The notes: generated by a model from the sequence alone, not told the origin. A stretch of 7,023 nucleotides of DNA from an uncultured Peptococcaceae bacterium (GCA_945949655.1 CAMFFG010000063.1:1-7023); one strand, 5' to 3'. Shown: positions 1 through 5,928, counted from the stretch's first letter. Made by a program: numbers and translations.

Positions 1-16
1 AGGAAGGGGTGCAGGC

Positions 17-727
17 ATGAGAGAGATCTTGACCAGTGCCTTTACCGGAGAGGGTTTTACGCTGACAGAACGGCAGACAGACCAGTTTGTCACTTATTTT
101 GATACACTGCTGGAGTGGAACCAGAAAATCAATCTGACGGCCATTGAGGAGCCAACGGAAGTGGCCTACAAGCATTTTGTGGATTCGGCCTGCCTGCTGC
201 GGGTGGTGCCTGATTTGAAACAGAAATCTATGATCGATATAGGCACGGGAGCCGGATTTCCCGGGGTGCCGTTAAAGATTATGGAGCCGGAACTGGATCT
301 GACCTTGTTTGATTCGCTGAATAAACGCATTCTCTTTTTGCAGGAGCTATGCCGAACCTTAGAGCTGGAAGGGGTAAAAACCATTCATGGCCGGGCTGAG
401 GAGTTTGGCATCAAGCCTGATTATCGTGGCCAGTATGACATCGCCACGGCCAGAGCTGTGGCCCGCATGCCAGTGCTGCTGGAAATCTGTCTGCCCTTTG
501 TGAAAAAAGGCGGCATCCTGATCGCTTTGAAAGGGCCCGAACTGGAAACGGAGCTGGCCGAGAGTAGCAATGCGTTAAAAGAGCTGGGCGGCAAGGTGGC
601 CGATGTGCAGCAGTTTACCTTGGCCGATGGCGCCTATACCCGAAATCTGGCTGTGATTGAAAAGGTGAAGGATACACCGAAAAAATATCCGCGCAAGGCC
701 GGAACCCCACAGAAGAAACCACTGTGA
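17..727 (+). CDS. rsmG: 16S rRNA (guanine-527-N7)-methyltransferase RsmG (GidB)
   Basis: Cytoplasmic SAM-dependent methyltransferase that makes m7G527 in the 530 loop of 16S rRNA; loss of the family enzyme gives low-level streptomycin resistance (established knowledge). The 236-residue product has the usual family length. Visible motifs: NLTAI at 39-43, HFVDS at 53-57, the SAM-binding glycine loop DIGTGAGFPG at 74-83, DSLNKRILFL at 99-108, ATARAVA at 143-149, and a basic tail YPRKAGTPQKKPL at 224-236 typical of the family end. The ATG is preceded by AGGAAGGGG with about 7 bases of spacing. In many bacteria the preceding gene is mnmG; the bases before this start could read ...EGVQA-stop with an ATGA overlap at 17-20, but too little is visible to claim it. 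The gene is followed 27 bases later by the DUF5714 gene, so co-transcription is likely. Confidence 0.97.
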   Translation: MREILTSAFTGEGFTLTERQTDQFVTYFDTLLEWNQKINLTAIEEPTEVAYKHFVDSACLLRVVPDLKQKSMIDIGTGAGFPGVPLKIMEPELDLTLFDSLNKRILFLQELCRTLELEGVKTIHGRAEEFGIKPDYRGQYDIATARAVARMPVLLEICLPFVKKGGILIALKGPELETELAESSNALKELGGKVADVQQFTLADGAYTRNLAVIEKVKDTPKKYPRKAGTPQKKPL

Positions 728-754
728 GGAGTTTAAAGAAAAGGAGGCAGACCT

Positions 755-1471
755 ATGCCTACAACTAATTGTCTGATCTGTGGTGCGGAGCTGGAATATT
801 ACCAGACACCGCGCCAGATGGTCTGCGCCATGTGCAAAAAAGAATATGAGACGACCGTAGCATGCAAAGAAGGGCATTTTATCTGTGATGCCTGCCATAT
901 GGAGAAGGGTGTGGCAATGATTCTGGATTTCTGCCAGAACACAGAAAGCCGCAATCCCATTGCTATGCTGCAGCAGATGATGGCCCGGCCGGAAATTTAT
1001 ATGCACGGGCCGGAGCATCATGTGATGGTGGGTGCAGCCTTGCTGGCAGCTTATCGTAATTGTGGCGGAAGGGTGGATCTATCAGCTGCACTGCCGGAGA
1101 TGGTGCGCCGCGGGCAGCAGGTGCCTGGCGGTGCCTGTGGCTTCTGGGGATGCTGTGGTGCTGGTGTCAGTGCTGGCATTTTTGTCAGTATCATCACCGA
1201 GGCAACGCCTTTGGAGAAGAAATCCTGGGGGCTGGCCAATCAGATGACAGCCCGGGCTTTGCAGGCCATTGGTGCATTGGGCGGGCCTCGCTGCTGTAAG
1301 CGGGATTCCTTTACAGCGGTGCGGGAGGCCGTGGCCTTTGTACAGGAGAATTTGGGGATTTCGATGGAGCTGCCAGAAAAAATAATCTGCGGATTTTCCA
1401 GATGGAATGAACAGTGTAAAAAAGAAGCATGCCCGTATTATGCCAATAAAGAAAAGAAGAGCATTGTCTGA
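755..1471 (+). CDS. Cysteine-rich DUF5714-domain protein
   Basis: I recognise this as a DUF5714-type protein of unknown biochemical function. The 238-residue product has 17 cysteines. The N-terminus looks like a zinc ribbon: CxxC at 6-9 and 24-27, then C37 and CxxCH at 44-48. The conserved-looking core holds HGPEHH (84-89), GGACGFWGCCGAG (125-137) and GGPRCCKRDS (176-185). C-terminal cysteines at 212, 221 and 226 end the chain. There is no signal peptide; the alanine/glycine-rich stretches around 91-99 and 135-147 are too short or polar to be confident membrane helices, so a cytoplasmic protein is likely. AAAGGAGG lies 8 bases before the ATG, a very strong start. The position between rsmG and the TIGR04076 gene suggests one transcript. 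The cysteine pairs suggest metal or Fe-S binding or a redox role, but this is inference. Confidence 0.85.
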   Translation: MPTTNCLICGAELEYYQTPRQMVCAMCKKEYETTVACKEGHFICDACHMEKGVAMILDFCQNTESRNPIAMLQQMMARPEIYMHGPEHHVMVGAALLAAYRNCGGRVDLSAALPEMVRRGQQVPGGACGFWGCCGAGVSAGIFVSIITEATPLEKKSWGLANQMTARALQAIGALGGPRCCKRDSFTAVREAVAFVQENLGISMELPEKIICGFSRWNEQCKKEACPYYANKEKKSIV

Positions 1472-1493
1472 CAACTGAAATGGAGAGAAAACT

Positions 1494-1778
1494 ATGCGTC
1501 CAAAAATAAAGATTACGCTGATTGACCGCAAAGGGCCTGTGCCCTGCCATCGCGGCCATAAAATTGGCGATACATATGATTTTGATACAGAGCGGGGAAA
1601 GGTTTGCCCCATGGCTATGCACGTAGCGTTTCCGTACATTGATATTCTGCGTTATGGTGGTAAAATTCCGGGGCAGTCGGAAGGAACGGCTGTGTTCTGC
1701 TGTCCCGATGTAGATACGCTGAATATCTGGAAGATAGAAAAAATAACGGATCATGAAATTTCTTCATCTAAAAATTAA
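1494..1778 (+). CDS. TIGR04076 family small protein
   Basis: A 94-residue protein that I recognise by pattern as the TIGR04076 family, whose function is unknown. Family features visible: an N-terminal beta strand KIKITLI (4-10), a CHRGHKIGD segment (18-26), the CPMAMH motif (38-43), aromatic FPYIDILRYGG (46-56) and the CCPD motif (69-72). These conserved Cys/His positions (C18, H19, H22, C38, H43, C69, C70) suggest a metal or Fe-S site, which is inference. GGAGAG precedes the ATG by about 7 bases and only 22 bases separate it from the upstream DUF5714 stop, so the two cysteine-rich proteins are probably made together. About 90 bases of A/T-rich DNA follow before noc; I see no hairpin terminator there. 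Confidence 0.85.
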   Translation: MRPKIKITLIDRKGPVPCHRGHKIGDTYDFDTERGKVCPMAMHVAFPYIDILRYGGKIPGQSEGTAVFCCPDVDTLNIWKIEKITDHEISSSKN

Positions 1779-1867
1779 TTGTAAAAAGCAGGAAATTACA
1801 TAACAGAGAAGAAATATTTTTTGAAGCAGTTTTGATAAAGTATCCTATTAAGAAGAGAGATATGCTT

Positions 1868-2575
1868 ATGCTGAAAACAAAGTTCAATTCGATACGGCAA
1901 TTATTTCAGGAAGAAGTAACGGAGGAATCCCCTATGAATGATCTGGAAGCTGTTACAGAGGAAATAAAGGAAGCAGAGCTGGCAGAAGAAGTTCCGGCTT
2001 CGGCGGATCTGCTGCAGACAGAGCCGGAAGAACAGATAGAACAGATAGAACAGGAGATGGATGTGGAGCAGAGCCAGACAAAATCTATTCTGGAGCTATC
2101 CATTGCGGAAATTCAGCCCAATCCTTTTCAGCCGCGCACTTATTTTGACCCGGCCCAGCTGGAGGAATTGGCCAATTCTATTCGGGAATATGGCGTATTG
2201 CAGCCGGTAACGGTGCGCCTGGTGGATGGCAGCTATCAGCTGGTGAGCGGGGAGCGACGGTTTCGGGCCAGTGTATTGGCGGGCAAGGGGATCATCCCTG
2301 CACTGGTGCGGTCGTTCAGTGATCGGGAAGTAGCAGAAATGGCGCTGATTGAAAATCTGCAGCGGGAAGATCTGAACTATTTTGAAGAGGCGGAAGGCTA
2401 TGCCCGTTTGATCCAGGAGTTTCAGATCACCCAGGAGGAAGTGGCCAAAAAAATGGGCAAGAGTCAGCCCACCATTGCCAATAAGCTGCGTTTGCTGCAC
2501 ATTCCGGAGCGGGTACGGCGGGAGATCTCGGTGGATGTGGTGACAGAGCGGCATGGGCGGTCTCTGCTGAAATGA
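1868..2575 (+). CDS. noc: Nucleoid occlusion protein Noc (ParB family), N-terminal 235 residues, ended by a premature TGA
   Basis: Noc binds dispersed NBS sites, uses CTP to spread on DNA, attaches to the membrane and keeps FtsZ from assembling over the nucleoid (established for Bacillus Noc). Visible here: a short amphipathic N-terminus MLKTKFNSIRQLFQ like the Noc membrane-targeting helix, a long acidic linker (15-70), the ParB/CTPase domain with GERRFRAS (128-135) and ENLQRE (162-167), and a helix-turn-helix around 188-210 with KSQPTIANKLRLL. The frame stops at codon 236 (TGA, 2573-2575), in the middle of the central domain, but the same frame continues with clear Noc sequence to 2887. The start is uncertain: ATG 1868 has GAGAG 8 bases upstream, ATG 1862 is also possible, and the frame is open back to a TTG at 1832. 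The position after rsmG matches the usual Firmicutes location. Confidence 0.88.
   Translation: MLKTKFNSIRQLFQEEVTEESPMNDLEAVTEEIKEAELAEEVPASADLLQTEPEEQIEQIEQEMDVEQSQTKSILELSIAEIQPNPFQPRTYFDPAQLEELANSIREYGVLQPVTVRLVDGSYQLVSGERRFRASVLAGKGIIPALVRSFSDREVAEMALIENLQREDLNYFEEAEGYARLIQEFQITQEEVAKKMGKSQPTIANKLRLLHIPERVRREISVDVVTERHGRSLLK
2030..2056 (+). repeat. Three 9-bp tandem units within noc
   Basis: GAACAGATA at 2030-2038, an exact copy at 2039-2047, and a diverged copy GAACAGGAG at 2048-2056. They encode the EQIEQIEQE segment of the acidic linker. Unit number could change by slippage without breaking the frame. Confidence 0.8.
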
Positions 2576-2887
2576 AAGAATGAAGATCAGCCGTTGGAAG
2601 TGCTGCATCGCATCTATAAAAACAATCTGAATGTGCGTCAGACTGACGACCTCATTGAGAATCTGCTGATTACTGAAGAAAAAAATGTGCGGGAACAGAA
2701 GAAAAAGAAGATGATGAAAGCCATCAAGGATATGAAAATATTTGTGAACACCATCAAAGGCACTGTGAAAACCATTCAGGATGCCGGTATGCCCGCTGAA
2801 ATTACCGAACAGGAGAATGAGGAGTATCTGGAAGTGGTGATTCGTCTGCCTAAAAAAGATCTGAACCAGCAGGAAGGGGTATGCTGA
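2576..2887 (+). pseudogene. noc: C-terminal 103 residues of the interrupted noc gene
   Basis: This is the continuation, in the same frame, of the Noc reading frame after the TGA at 2573-2575. It begins KNEDQPLEVLHRIYKNNLNV and matches the remembered Noc pattern after ERHARALIALK (LKLLQEII...LNVKQTEDRV), followed by a lysine-rich stretch (EQKKKKMMKAIK) and DMKIFVNTIKGTVKTIQDAG, equivalent to the C-terminal dimerisation region DMRIAVNTIRQSLSMVENSG of Bacillus Noc. There is no further stop or frameshift before the natural TGA at 2885-2887. No ribosome binding site or good start is seen near the break (the first non-AUG option is TTG 2594), so it is unlikely to be made as a separate protein. With the upstream part it would give a product of about 339 residues, longer than the roughly 280-residue Bacillus protein because of the acidic linker. 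Confidence 0.85.
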
Positions 2888-3223
2888 GTGGCAAAAATAG
2901 AGAGCAGATTATACGGAGATTTTGATCAGATACTGGCTGACTTGCACGATGCAGTGCATACAAGTATTTCTGCTTCACTGGAAGGACGAAGTGATTTGAC
3001 TGTGGAAGATTGCCGTTGTGCTGTGCGTATTTATGAACGATACAGTGCCCTTGGCGGAAATAGGCTGACACTCAATATTACGCTGCTGCAAAAGAAAAAT
3101 CAGATATATCTGATTGCTGTTACCGCTGGTGGAAGCAGTGCCATGTTCTTTAAAGTGAACACATTTGGAGAAGAATCTTTTCTGAAAACGATCCAGGATG
3201 TTGTACAAAAATACGGTGTGTAA
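2888..3223 (+). CDS. DUF6054 family protein
   Basis: A 111-residue protein that I recognise as DUF6054, a small uncharacterised family of anaerobic Firmicutes. Characteristic stretches are YGDFDQILADLHDAV (9-23), SISASLEG (26-33), DCRCAVRIYERYSALGGNR (41-59), the beta strand LTLNITLLQKKNQIYLIAV (60-78) and MFFKVNTFGEESFL (86-99). It has no signal peptide or membrane segment and reads as a compact soluble alpha/beta domain. The start is GTG at 2888, the base after the noc TGA (2885-2887); AGGAAGGGG at 2871-2879, inside the end of noc, is 8 bases upstream and fixes this start. Translation is therefore probably coupled to the noc C-terminal reading frame. A premature stop in noc could lower expression of this gene. 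Function unknown. Confidence 0.85.
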   Translation: MAKIESRLYGDFDQILADLHDAVHTSISASLEGRSDLTVEDCRCAVRIYERYSALGGNRLTLNITLLQKKNQIYLIAVTAGGSSAMFFKVNTFGEESFLKTIQDVVQKYGV

Positions 3224-3230
3224 TTTTTAT

Positions 3231-3259
3231 TTGAATTTTTCCCAGAATTATGCTAAAAT
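3231..3259 (+). promoter_or_regulatory. Candidate sigma-A promoter 8 bases after the DUF6054 gene
   Basis: TTGAAT (3231-3236), a 17-base spacer and TAAAAT (3254-3259), with TGC just before the -10 giving an extended -10. Transcription would begin near 3266 and meet the hairpin at 3288 after about 20 bases. Part of the match may come from general A/T richness. Confidence 0.5.
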
Positions 3260-3287
3260 AATAACATAAAAAGAATAGAAAAACCAA

Positions 3288-3341
3288 ACGAGTTGTGTCA
3301 ATCACGTAAATCCAGGTTGATGACACAGCTCGTTTTTTTTT
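3288..3341 (+). terminator. Strong rho-independent terminator or attenuator hairpin
   Basis: ACGAGTTGTGTCA (3288-3300) pairs with TGACACAGCTCGT (3321-3333): a 13-bp stem with one T-G wobble and a 20-base loop, followed by T9 (3333-3341). The simplest role is the end of the rsmG-to-DUF6054 transcript. Because a promoter-like element lies just upstream, it may also terminate a short RNA or act as an attenuator. Confidence 0.85.
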
Positions 3342-3405
3342 ATGTTTTTCATGACAGGAGAATTTTATTATTGTTTTGGTTAGGAAAGAAAGGAAGTAAC
3401 TGATC

Positions 3406-3468
3406 ATGAAACAGAAAATTACAAAAGGAACTATCACATTTAAAGAATCAATTAAATTCTCAATGTGA
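3406..3468 (+). CDS. Possible 20-codon ORF, or truncated 5' end of a lost gene
   Basis: ATG 3406 to TGA 3466-3468 encodes MKQKITKGTITFKESIKFSM. AAAGGAAG (ends 3396) lies 9 bases upstream, which is a good ribosome binding site. The second half of the frame lies inside the inverted repeat 3424-3478, so the peptide may simply be a gene start cut off by that element. There is no downstream gene on this strand for it to lead. I do not recognise the peptide; it could be chance. Confidence 0.25.
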   Translation: MKQKITKGTITFKESIKFSM

Positions 3469-3478
3469 CAGTTCCTTT
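3424..3478. repeat. 17-bp inverted repeat (hairpin or small mobile-element remnant)
   Basis: AAAGGAACTATCACATT (3424-3440) is repeated in inverse as AATGTGACAGTTCCTTT (3462-3478) with one mismatch, which becomes a G-T wobble in minus-strand RNA. A second inner pairing, AGAAT/ATTCT, lies within the loop. ATTGTGATAG (3481-3490) is another inverse copy of the CTATCACA part, so the left arm has two possible partners. The sequence resembles terminal inverted repeats of Firmicutes insertion sequences (GGAACTGTCACA-like ends), but no transposase is present. T-runs on either side are weak, so it is a poor terminator. Confidence 0.6.
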
Positions 3479-3507
3479 ATATTGTGATAGAAGTGCAGAA
3501 CTTATAT

Positions 3508-3636
3508 TTAATGGGTGAAATCCAGAATGCGCACATTGTCGCCTACTTCTTTTTTCACCAGTTCTTTCATTTTAGCGGCAAAGGGACAGGGATAGCCGAT
3601 GGGATTTCCCTGTAGCAAAGGCAATGGCAATTTACA
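3508..3636 (-). pseudogene. Remnant of a CGGC-domain-type protein (C-terminal end only)
   Basis: Reading the minus strand, a frame ending in TAA (3508-3510) gives GNPIGYPCPFAAKMKELVKK then EVGDNVRILDFTH. This fits my memory of the C-terminal end of CGGC-domain (PF08821) putative metal-binding proteins, of the form KGxPIGxPCPxAxxMK...DYTH. Immediately upstream, the adjoining frame reads IAIAFA, close to the strand expected before the lost SC...KG segment, which suggests a short deletion and frameshift near 3610-3620. No N-terminus or start is present: the glycosyltransferase terminator lies where it would be. I infer a decayed gene fragment of about 35-40 codons. The family assignment is from memory and tentative. 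Confidence 0.5.
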
Positions 3637-3642
3637 ATATAA

Positions 3643-3663
3643 ATTCCTATAAAAAATAGGAAT
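3643..3663. repeat. A/T-rich 8-bp perfect hairpin
   Basis: ATTCCTAT (3643-3650) and ATAGGAAT (3656-3663) around a five-A loop. On the minus strand it follows directly after the T-run of the operon terminator, and might act as a backup terminator, though its own T tail is poor. Confidence 0.45.
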
Positions 3664-3703
3664 AAAAAAAACAGGAGTAGAATGCTAAGGTTCTGCTCCT
3701 GTT
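3663..3703 (-). terminator. Rho-independent terminator of the glf-glycosyltransferase operon
   Basis: On the minus strand AACAGGAGCAGAA (3703-3691) pairs with TTCTACTCCTGTT (3682-3670), a 13-bp stem with one wobble and an 8-base loop, and T8 follows (3670-3663). It begins about 8 bases after the glycosyltransferase stop at 3711. Confidence 0.88.
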
Positions 3704-3710
3704 GAACGAA

Positions 3711-4736
3711 TCAGTTGAATCCAAAGATTTTTTGTGCAATTTTATAGCAGATTTCAGCAAATTTGCGGCCTGCCGGATTTTTTACAGTCATCACCCGGCC
3801 AAACAGACCGTAGCGCAGTTTTTTATACATGCGCGGATTGCTCAGCTGCAGGTATTCCCAAAGCTCGTCCCGTTTTTCCAGATTGGCGGCATCGTGGGAG
3901 CGGATGAGCATGATGGAGGAGATGCACATCATAATTTCCAAGTAGTTGTACATATACTGGCGCAGTTTTTTGCTGGATACCAGATTTTTGTCGGACAAGT
4001 CATAATAGTCGATCATCAGCTTATTGACCCGCAGCTGCTGGTCGATGCGCTTGATCATGACTTTTTCGTTGACCGACTGGTCGTCGCGGCCGATGAAATA
4101 GTGGTAGAAATCCACATCCAGATAATAGATGGTCTTTACCGCAGGAAGCGGCTGATACACAAAGATGTTGTCCACATAAAAGGTGTGCTTGGGCAGCTCC
4201 AGCTGGCAGTCCCGCAGCATTTGAGTGCGATAGATGACGGAATGCATCAGAATATACTGACCTTTTTTGAAGTGACCAATCTGATCCCAGGTAAAGATCT
4301 GGTTCTGCGGCAACACGGAGCGGTAGTTCATCACTTTTTTGAAGGAAGCGCCCTGCTTATCGTACACAAAGTTAGAGATGAGCATATCCAGCTGGGTGTG
4401 TTCAGTCAGCATCTGTTTTAACAGCGCCAGAATTTCTTTGTATGCTTTGGGGTCCACCCAGTCATCGCTGTCCACCACTTTGAAGTAAGCGCCGGTGGCA
4501 TTGCGCAGCCCGGCGTTGACTGCTTCGCCGTGGCCGCCGTTTTCCTGATGAATGGCGCGGATAGTGCCGGGATATTTGGCGGCGTAAGCATCGGCAATGC
4601 TGCCGGTGTTGTCTTTGGAGCCGTCGTTGACAATGAGAATTTCCACATCATCGCCGCCTAAAAGCAGCGATTCAATACAGTTGGCCATGTAGGCTTCTGA
4701 ATTGTAAGAAGGAATTGCGATGGATAATACTTTCAT
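3711..4736 (-). CDS. Family 2 (GT-A fold) glycosyltransferase
   Basis: Transfers a sugar from a nucleotide-sugar donor to a growing surface glycan; the exact donor and acceptor cannot be read from sequence. The 341-residue product shows the GT2 hallmarks in order: SIAIPSYN (5-12), VEILIVNDGSKDNT (31-44), QENGGHGEAVNAGLRNATG (64-82) and the metal/nucleotide-binding DSDDW (89-93). The C-terminal part is rich in Tyr/Leu/Arg and lacks an obvious transmembrane helix, so it is probably cytoplasmic or peripherally attached to the membrane. GGGAGG lies 5 bases before the ATG. It starts 13 bases after the glf stop, so the two form an operon that ends in the terminator immediately downstream. Next to glf, a role in galactofuranose-containing or related polysaccharide synthesis is a reasonable inference, but generic GT2 enzymes are often placed beside glf. 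Confidence 0.9.
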   Translation of the reverse strand: MKVLSIAIPSYNSEAYMANCIESLLLGGDDVEILIVNDGSKDNTGSIADAYAAKYPGTIRAIHQENGGHGEAVNAGLRNATGAYFKVVDSDDWVDPKAYKEILALLKQMLTEHTQLDMLISNFVYDKQGASFKKVMNYRSVLPQNQIFTWDQIGHFKKGQYILMHSVIYRTQMLRDCQLELPKHTFYVDNIFVYQPLPAVKTIYYLDVDFYHYFIGRDDQSVNEKVMIKRIDQQLRVNKLMIDYYDLSDKNLVSSKKLRQYMYNYLEIMMCISSIMLIRSHDAANLEKRDELWEYLQLSNPRMYKKLRYGLFGRVMTVKNPAGRKFAEICYKIAQKIFGFN

Positions 4737-4749
4737 ATTGGCCTCCCGA

Positions 4750-5898
4750 TTAACCCAGCAGGGTATTTGCCAGTGCCAGCGCTTTGTCTACAATGGCATC
4801 AATGTTGTAATATTTGTACTCGGCCAATCGGCCCAGCAGATGAAAATTAGGGTAGCCCTCCAGCAGCTGGCAGTATTTCTGATACAGCGCCAGATTTTCA
4901 TCATTGATGATGGCATAGTACGGAATCTGGCCGTTTCTGCCTGTGTACGGAATGGGATATTCCTTCACAATGGTGGTATGTTCCGGTTTTTTCTGACCGG
5001 TCAGCTTTTTGAACTCGGTGATGCGGGTGTAATCCTCGCTGACGGTGTAATTGACCACCGCTTTTGGCTGATAATCGCTCTTTTGGTGATGCTCAAACAC
5101 AAAGTTTAAAGAGCGATAGGGCAGCTGCCCGTAGCAGCAGGAGAAAAATTCATCCACAGGGCCGGTAAAGATGACCTGCCCCTGGAATGGTTCACCTTGG
5201 AAATAGATCTGGCCGTTTTCTAAACGGAGCAGTTCGTTGGCGTCGGTTTCCAACATCAGGGTGATGTTTGGGTAATCCAGCATTTTTTCAAACAGTGGTG
5301 TGTAGCCTTCTAATGGCATACCCTGGTAAGTGTCCTGAAAATAGCCGTTATCCTCGGAGATGAGCACCGGTACCCGGGCCGTCACGCTGGGGTCAATATC
5401 TTCCGGTTTCTGGCCCCACTGCTTTAAGGTGTAGTGCAGAAAAATGTTTTCGTACACATAGTCTGCAATGGCCTGGATATCTTTGTCGGGATTTTCTTTC
5501 AGTTTTAGGATGGGCACCCGACTTTCCAGACCATAGGTGCTGATCAGTTTTTCCCGCAGAACGGCCGCTTTTTCTTCGCCGTACGCCAGTTTTAAGGTGT
5601 TCAGATTAAAGGGCACAGGCATAAACTGGCCACGAATGTTGGCCACCACCTCGTGCTTATAATCGTGCCATTGCGTAAAGCGGGACAGATAATCGTACAC
5701 AGTTTTGCTGTTGGTGTGAAAAATATGGGGTCCGTACTGATGGATCAGGATCCCCTGGTTGTCATATAAGTCATAGCAGTTCCCACCGATGTGGGCCCGC
5801 TTTTCCACAATGCAGACATTCTGATTGCCGCGTTCTGCCAGTTCTCGCGCCACCACAGCGCCGGCAAAGCCGCAGCCTACAATGATACTATCGTACAT
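4750..5898 (-). CDS. glf: UDP-galactopyranose mutase
   Basis: FAD-dependent cytoplasmic enzyme that interconverts UDP-galactopyranose and UDP-galactofuranose, the donor for galactofuranose in surface glycans. The 382 residues match family length. Visible: the dinucleotide-binding GCGFAG (8-13) after a beta strand, acidic E32 of the Rossmann fold, HIGGNCYDLYD (36-46), YGPHIFHT (55-62), LKQWG (158-162) with the substrate-stacking Trp, TARVPV (173-178) with an active-site Arg, YPIPYTGRNG (314-323), and GRLAEYKYYNIDA (356-368) holding late conserved Arg, Tyr and Asp residues. The frame is open 50 codons upstream, but the ATG at 5898 is right: AAGGAGG lies 6 bases before it and the Rossmann strand begins at residue 4. 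The promoter lies at 5929-5958. It is transcribed away from the ABC ATPase gene. Confidence 0.96.
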   Translation of the reverse strand: MYDSIIVGCGFAGAVVARELAERGNQNVCIVEKRAHIGGNCYDLYDNQGILIHQYGPHIFHTNSKTVYDYLSRFTQWHDYKHEVVANIRGQFMPVPFNLNTLKLAYGEEKAAVLREKLISTYGLESRVPILKLKENPDKDIQAIADYVYENIFLHYTLKQWGQKPEDIDPSVTARVPVLISEDNGYFQDTYQGMPLEGYTPLFEKMLDYPNITLMLETDANELLRLENGQIYFQGEPFQGQVIFTGPVDEFFSCCYGQLPYRSLNFVFEHHQKSDYQPKAVVNYTVSEDYTRITEFKKLTGQKKPEHTTIVKEYPIPYTGRNGQIPYYAIINDENLALYQKYCQLLEGYPNFHLLGRLAEYKYYNIDAIVDKALALANTLLG

Positions 5899-5928
5899 AA
5901 TATGCCTCCTTCTGACATAGATACAATT

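Noticed and set aside
575..1021. Minus-strand open frame across rsmG and the DUF5714 gene
   Set aside because: It spans two well-supported genes on the opposite strand and shows no family pattern or start signal.
1779..1861. A dedicated noc promoter in the A/T-rich gap before the gene
   Set aside because: TTGAAG with TATCCT has only a 14-base spacer and no other pair with proper spacing is convincing.
2573..2620. Selenocysteine insertion at the noc TGA
   Set aside because: The family has leucine here, not cysteine, and only a weak 4-bp pairing (CAGC/GCTG) lies downstream, not a convincing bacterial SECIS hairpin.
3231..3490. CRISPR array or tRNA in the hairpin-rich gap
   Set aside because: The repeats are inverted pairs, not regularly spaced direct repeats, and no cloverleaf or CCA-end pattern is visible.
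3702..4421. Long + strand open frame opposite the glycosyltransferase gene
   Set aside because: It is antisense to a clear GT2 gene with all family motifs, has no ribosome binding site, and its His/Val/Gln-rich composition is typical of a reverse-strand shadow.
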